Notes under the pieces: generated by a model
Database searches by the model: none
What the model saw: the letters and a program-made list of their open reading frames with translations, nothing else
What the model was told of the DNA's origin: nothing
Made by a program: the position numbers and the translations under genes
In this document: positions 60,690 to 64,000 of the stretch, piece after piece
Layout: every line of letters starts with the position of its first letter
Position numbering within the stretch: the first letter of the stretch is position 1
NCBI GenBank assembly: GCA_002722455.1
Contig: PBMB01000002.1
Coordinates: 62,001-126,000, forward strand
Direction: 5' to 3'
DNA from: Chloroflexota bacterium
Lineage (GTDB): Bacteria > Chloroflexota > Dehalococcoidia > Lucifugimonadales > GCA-2722455
Length of the DNA: 64,000 bases

Positions 60690-61553
60690 TTAATCATTTT
60701 TGATTGTGCAAACGTCTTCCATTTCAATATTACAATATTGAGATACATTTTTTTCAAACATTTTAATTCTATTTCTTCTTACTTTAGCCTTTTCTTCTTC
60801 TTCAATAAGCCTGTTCTTTGATTCTTGAAAAATAGATTCTGCTAAAATGATTTCTTTTTTATCATTAAAATGGTCTGTTTTATATGCATTGAATAATTCA
60901 GAAATCAACTTTTTGTTACTCATTATTTTTTCAATATTTGCGTTTAATTCATTATCTAAATTGTCTTTATCATTTCTTGCTTTTTCTAATTTATATTTAG
61001 AAAACAAAATCTTTCTTTCTTTTTTAAAGTAAATCTTAAATAAAGATAAAACAAGTCTTGTTGTTAAAATAATAGAATAAGCCACAACAAAGAAAGAAAT
61101 ATTTAGATAACTAGTATTGTTCGGACTTGAGAAAAAGAGGGAAGCCGTGCTAAGAAAACCTATAAATCCGAATACAATAGTAAAAAAAGTGTCTTCATAT
61201 TCACTAATGATAGATTGATTGTGTTTATAATTAAATCCTGTTAAAGCAAGTGAAGTAATGATGTTTAAGCTAATTACAATGAAAGTTAACAAAACAATAA
61301 AATTTTGCTCTTGATTAAAAATATAGATATAAAGTGCATCTGAGTCATTTCCAGCGAAGATAGAAATGTAATTAGAATATAAATAGTAAAAACCACCTAT
61401 TATGGCAGATATTAAGGAAATACCAAGGCAGACTAAAATATTAGCTTCCTTGATTTGTTTTTTGCTTTTTTCTGCGCCTTCTAAATCTAAAACTTTTTTT
61501 TCTATATCTTCTTTTTCTTTTAATAAATCAAGCTGTTTATAGAAATCTCTCAT
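60690..61553 (-). CDS. Coiled-coil/four-membrane-helix protein (ESIF subtype)
   Basis: 287 residues. An N-terminal coiled coil (1-35), four hydrophobic segments (about 37-58, 78-102, 117-137, 143-165), then a long coiled-coil tail with SELFNAYK and EIILAESIFQES, paralogous to the tail of 54233-55219. GGAGGAAA precedes the ATG. Both ends are predicted cytosolic. Function unknown. Confidence 0.7.
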   Translation of the reverse strand: MRDFYKQLDLLKEKEDIEKKVLDLEGAEKSKKQIKEANILVCLGISLISAIIGGFYYLYSNYISIFAGNDSDALYIYIFNQEQNFIVLLTFIVISLNIITSLALTGFNYKHNQSIISEYEDTFFTIVFGFIGFLSTASLFFSSPNNTSYLNISFFVVAYSIILTTRLVLSLFKIYFKKERKILFSKYKLEKARNDKDNLDNELNANIEKIMSNKKLISELFNAYKTDHFNDKKEIILAESIFQESKNRLIEEEEKAKVRRNRIKMFEKNVSQYCNIEMEDVCTIKND

Positions 61554-61659
61554 GACTTTCCTCCGATAGAACTCTTATTATATATCAAAAAGAAAATACA
61601 AACAATAAAAACCTTGTGGTTTAGTTTTTTTTTTGATATTTTTAGCTTCAGGAGGATTT

Positions 61660-62229
61660 ATGGATTTATATGAAAAATTTATAACAATTAACAAAAAGAA
61701 AAAAAATTTAGAATCAAAAATAGAAGAGTCATTGGAAAAGAAATATAAATCAAAACATCCATTTCTTTATTATATAAACAAATTGTTTAATATTGAAAGG
61801 ATTAGCGGCTTATTTAATATGTTAGTCTTATCTATAATGTCATTTATTTTTATGCTAGAAAAGGTAAGCCTCAATTCAGAAATAAAAATAATACCTATGA
61901 TGTTTGGTGCTGCCATTTTCATAGGCTTCACCTTTATTCTTTATGTTGCGATTTCTCTGACATTAAGCAACGCTTGCAATAATAAAAAATCGAGACTAAG
62001 AAAAAAAGAAAGGACAATGTTTAAATTAGATTTAAATAAGATAAATAAAGAGTTGTCAGATTTAACAGAAACAGAAGAAAATAAATATGAAATTGCAAAA
62101 AAAATTTATATAAAAGAGAGCGAAAAATCAGAATTAACAAAAGAAGAAAAAACATTTTTAAAATCTTATAGATTAAAGGTGTATGATGATTATTTAAAAG
62201 ACGAATCAGTTGAGATTATCAATGAATAA
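61660..62229 (+). CDS. Coiled-coil/two-membrane-helix protein
   Basis: 189 residues from the ATG at 61660, chosen for CAGGAGGA. An N-terminal coiled coil (1-35), two hydrophobic segments (about 52-70 and 80-103) and a charged coiled-coil tail (about 110-189). Similar in plan to the pair at 37721-38884. Function unknown. Confidence 0.65.
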   Translation: MDLYEKFITINKKKKNLESKIEESLEKKYKSKHPFLYYINKLFNIERISGLFNMLVLSIMSFIFMLEKVSLNSEIKIIPMMFGAAIFIGFTFILYVAISLTLSNACNNKKSRLRKKERTMFKLDLNKINKELSDLTETEENKYEIAKKIYIKESEKSELTKEEKTFLKSYRLKVYDDYLKDESVEIINE

Positions 62230-62285
62230 ACGATTGAATCAATCTCTTATATGTGATATAATTAGAAAAATTTTGGGAGAAAAAG

Positions 62286-62702
62286 ATGATCAAGTTAAAT
62301 ACAGGTTTTTTACGAATAGAATCGACATTCAATCAAGAAGAATTAAATTTTGCTATTAAAAATTATGTATCAAGAGTTCATGAAGTTGAGTTGAGTAAGA
62401 CAAGTATTATATGGGATAAAAGCAAAGAGTCTGAGTTAGAAATATCAGAAGATATGGATTATGGCTGTAAAATCAATTTAATCTCAGAAAAAAAATCAGA
62501 AACACACCAATTCCCTTATAAAGAAATGATGGTTCTTCAAGAATCTTCTGATGATATGAAAATAAACTTAGTATATATGGTTATAGATTTTCTAGATTTG
62601 GAAGATCATGAATATGCAAGAGATTTAAAAAGTCATGAAATAAAAATCAATCCTGAAAACAAATCTTTGACGTTTGTTTTGAATTTTAATTTTAATGAAT
62701 AA
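62286..62702 (+). CDS. Hypothetical soluble protein
   Basis: 138 residues, acidic, strand-rich ends (IKLNTGFLRIESTF, SLTFVLNFNFNE) and no membrane segment. GGGAG precedes the ATG. It lies 10 bp upstream of a coiled-coil/membrane gene, forming an operon. No family recognised. Confidence 0.6.
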   Translation: MIKLNTGFLRIESTFNQEELNFAIKNYVSRVHEVELSKTSIIWDKSKESELEISEDMDYGCKINLISEKKSETHQFPYKEMMVLQESSDDMKINLVYMVIDFLDLEDHEYARDLKSHEIKINPENKSLTFVLNFNFNE

Positions 62703-62712
62703 AGGTTGTTAA

Positions 62713-63426
62713 ATGTCTTCATTAGTATCAGAATACCAAAAGAATAAATATAAAATAAATAAACTAAAAGAAAGGTTGAACAACTGTGAAAAAGAATTGT
62801 TTTGGTCTAAAGAATCTTTTGAATTGAAAGAGTCAATTTTAGCTTTTGTTATAGGAAGCCTTTCTTTTTTTGTTTTACTTTCAATGTTTGTTAATGATTT
62901 CAATCTAGAAAGTTACATGAAAGAAGTGCCTATAACTTTGATGTTAGGTGCAATGGTGTTTCTTTTTTTAGTATTCATTTACAGTTTAATAACCCCTGAC
63001 TCAGAAGCAGAGATTAACAAGTATAAAATAGGAGAAAAAGAATCTAACGAAAAAGTATTTGAAAAGAATTTCAAAAAAATGCTTTTTATGTTTGCTATTA
63101 TGAATTGGGTTGGTGTAGCTTTTTCTTTCTTTTTTATTTTATCAATATTAAAAAAATCTTTTAAAGTGAGTAATGATAAAGAATTAACAAGCTCAAAAAA
63201 AACAGAAATAAAAAGAGAAATTAACAAATTAGAATCAAAATTGAAAAAGATAATATCGGAAATATCAGAATCAAGAGAATCTATTTCTTTTTTAATTGAA
63301 AACAAAACTAAAGAAAACGAAGAATTAATAAAAGATGTTGAATCGGAAATAATGAAAAATATAGATGAATCAATATTAAGAATAAAATATGAAGAACTTT
63401 CAACTAGAGAGTTGTTAAATTATTAA
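62713..63426 (+). CDS. Coiled-coil/multi-membrane-helix protein
   Basis: 237 residues. An N-terminal coiled coil (1-40), hydrophobic segments (about 42-62, 73-92, 117-145, the last possibly two helices) and a long C-terminal coiled coil (about 155-237, EIKREINKLESKLKKIISEI). AAAGG precedes the ATG. Second gene of an operon with 62286-62702, ending at a terminator. Function unknown. Confidence 0.67.
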   Translation: MSSLVSEYQKNKYKINKLKERLNNCEKELFWSKESFELKESILAFVIGSLSFFVLLSMFVNDFNLESYMKEVPITLMLGAMVFLFLVFIYSLITPDSEAEINKYKIGEKESNEKVFEKNFKKMLFMFAIMNWVGVAFSFFFILSILKKSFKVSNDKELTSSKKTEIKREINKLESKLKKIISEISESRESISFLIENKTKENEELIKDVESEIMKNIDESILRIKYEELSTRELLNY

Positions 63427-63448
63427 AGGTTAAAGAATAATAATAAGG

Positions 63449-63474
63449 AAAAACAGCATTTGCTGTTTTTTTTT
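63449..63474 (+). terminator. Rho-independent terminator
   Basis: AAAACAGCA/TGCTGTTTT stem with a 2-nt loop and T9. Confidence 0.85.
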
Positions 63475-63510
63475 GTAATGATAAAATATAAGTATAAAAA
63501 GGAGATTTCA

Positions 63511-64000
63511 ATGCTAGATAAAATCATAGAAGATTTAGAAAAAGATAGTCAACAATTCAGAGTGGCGCATAATATAAATTCTGAAGCCCTATTAAAATAT
63601 ATAAAAAAATACAAAAAAATTGTAGCACCATCACTTGCTATTTTAAAAGAAGACGAAATTCTTTCTCAATATGGAGATATAACCCTTGTTTTTGATCCAA
63701 AAATTATTTTTGGTGGAAAAATTAAAAGCTTAATGTCTGATAGAGAGAATTATGTATATTCAGGAGATATGCATAGTCCAAGGTTTCCAGAGATATCTTA
63801 TGATTTCGTGAATAAAGAATTAGAGTACTATAAAATGATTCAAGAATACGGAGAGGAATACAAAGTAAGCATAATTGACGTAGCTCAAAGCAAACCTTCT
63901 TATGACAAAAAAGATATGATATATTTTTATTCTAACAATGACGCAATGAAAATGTATTTTATAAATCAACACGAAGAATTTTCTTTTAAGGTAAAAGAAG
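63511..64000 (+). CDS. Hypothetical protein (3' partial)
   Basis: At least 163 residues from the ATG at 63511, preceded by AAGGAG, running off the window. It is soluble so far. A motif SQYGDITLVFDPKIIFGG near residues 58-75 and DMHSPRFPEISYDF look like a conserved core. Similar GD-(V/I)-T-L-V-F-D-P segments occur in domains of large phage and toxin proteins, but I cannot assign one with confidence. Confidence 0.55.
   Translation, partial: MLDKIIEDLEKDSQQFRVAHNINSEALLKYIKKYKKIVAPSLAILKEDEILSQYGDITLVFDPKIIFGGKIKSLMSDRENYVYSGDMHSPRFPEISYDFVNKELEYYKMIQEYGEEYKVSIIDVAQSKPSYDKKDMIYFYSNNDAMKMYFINQHEEFSFKVKE

Noticed and set aside
1-64000. Chromosomal superintegron or gene-cassette array
   Set aside because: Many small unknown genes fit the idea, but orientation is mixed, no attC-like repeats recur between genes, and no integrase is seen.
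1-64000. Prophage or jumbo phage genome
   Set aside because: No capsid, terminase, portal, tail or replication genes. Flagellin, MCP, asnB, glmS, ccmE and mdaB are host-type genes.

Overview
The window is strongly AT-rich bacterial DNA from a motile gammaproteobacterium. The flagellin reads like polar flagellins of Vibrio, Shewanella and Aeromonas relatives. AsnB and MdaB closely follow their Escherichia coli counterparts, and CcmE, a methyl-accepting chemotaxis protein (MCP), a hybrid sensor kinase and a rhombosortase-like rhomboid fit the same group. Only about a dozen genes can be named. Most of the rest are short, lineage-specific genes that usually have a clear Shine-Dalgarno (SD) site and very often their own hairpin terminator. 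I see no tRNA, rRNA, CRISPR array or integron attC sites.

Layout. 1-5 kb: a LysM/repeat-rich protein cut by the window edge, an unknown soluble protein and a flagellin gene. 5-16 kb: small membrane proteins, a hybrid histidine kinase, an MCP behind an FNR-type box, and a six-helix membrane protein with a C-terminal domain that recurs truncated at 31 kb. 16-22 kb: a secreted fibrinogen-like protein, three coiled-coil/membrane proteins, and an IS200/IS605-type element carrying only tnpB. 22-29 kb: an exonuclease-like and a VOC protein, two tandem paralogous membrane proteins, then divergent asnB and glmS. 29-39 kb: unknown soluble genes, a rearrangement junction between two truncated genes, an isolated ccmE, and more coiled-coil/membrane genes. 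39.7-47.9 kb: a twelve-gene minus-strand operon around a 1442-residue secreted RHS/YD-repeat toxin with an NlpC/P60-like C-terminus, flanked by small membrane-anchored proteins that almost all carry one pair of cysteines. 48-64 kb: a rhomboid protease, a duplicated convergent two-gene module, mdaB, and another dense run of coiled-coil/membrane proteins.

Three themes stand out. First, about sixteen genes encode proteins with a cytosolic coiled coil, two to four membrane helices and a second coiled coil. Several of these, and two soluble neighbours, end in a shared aromatic helix motif. Second, the RHS operon looks like a polymorphic toxin surrounded by an array of candidate periplasmic immunity proteins built around one disulfide. 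Third, five genes are split by a single-base shift in or near an A or T run. These may be sequencing errors, decay, or slippage-controlled genes; one contains a canonical A AAA AAC slip site. Membrane and coiled-coil assignments were made by eye, and no database search was possible.
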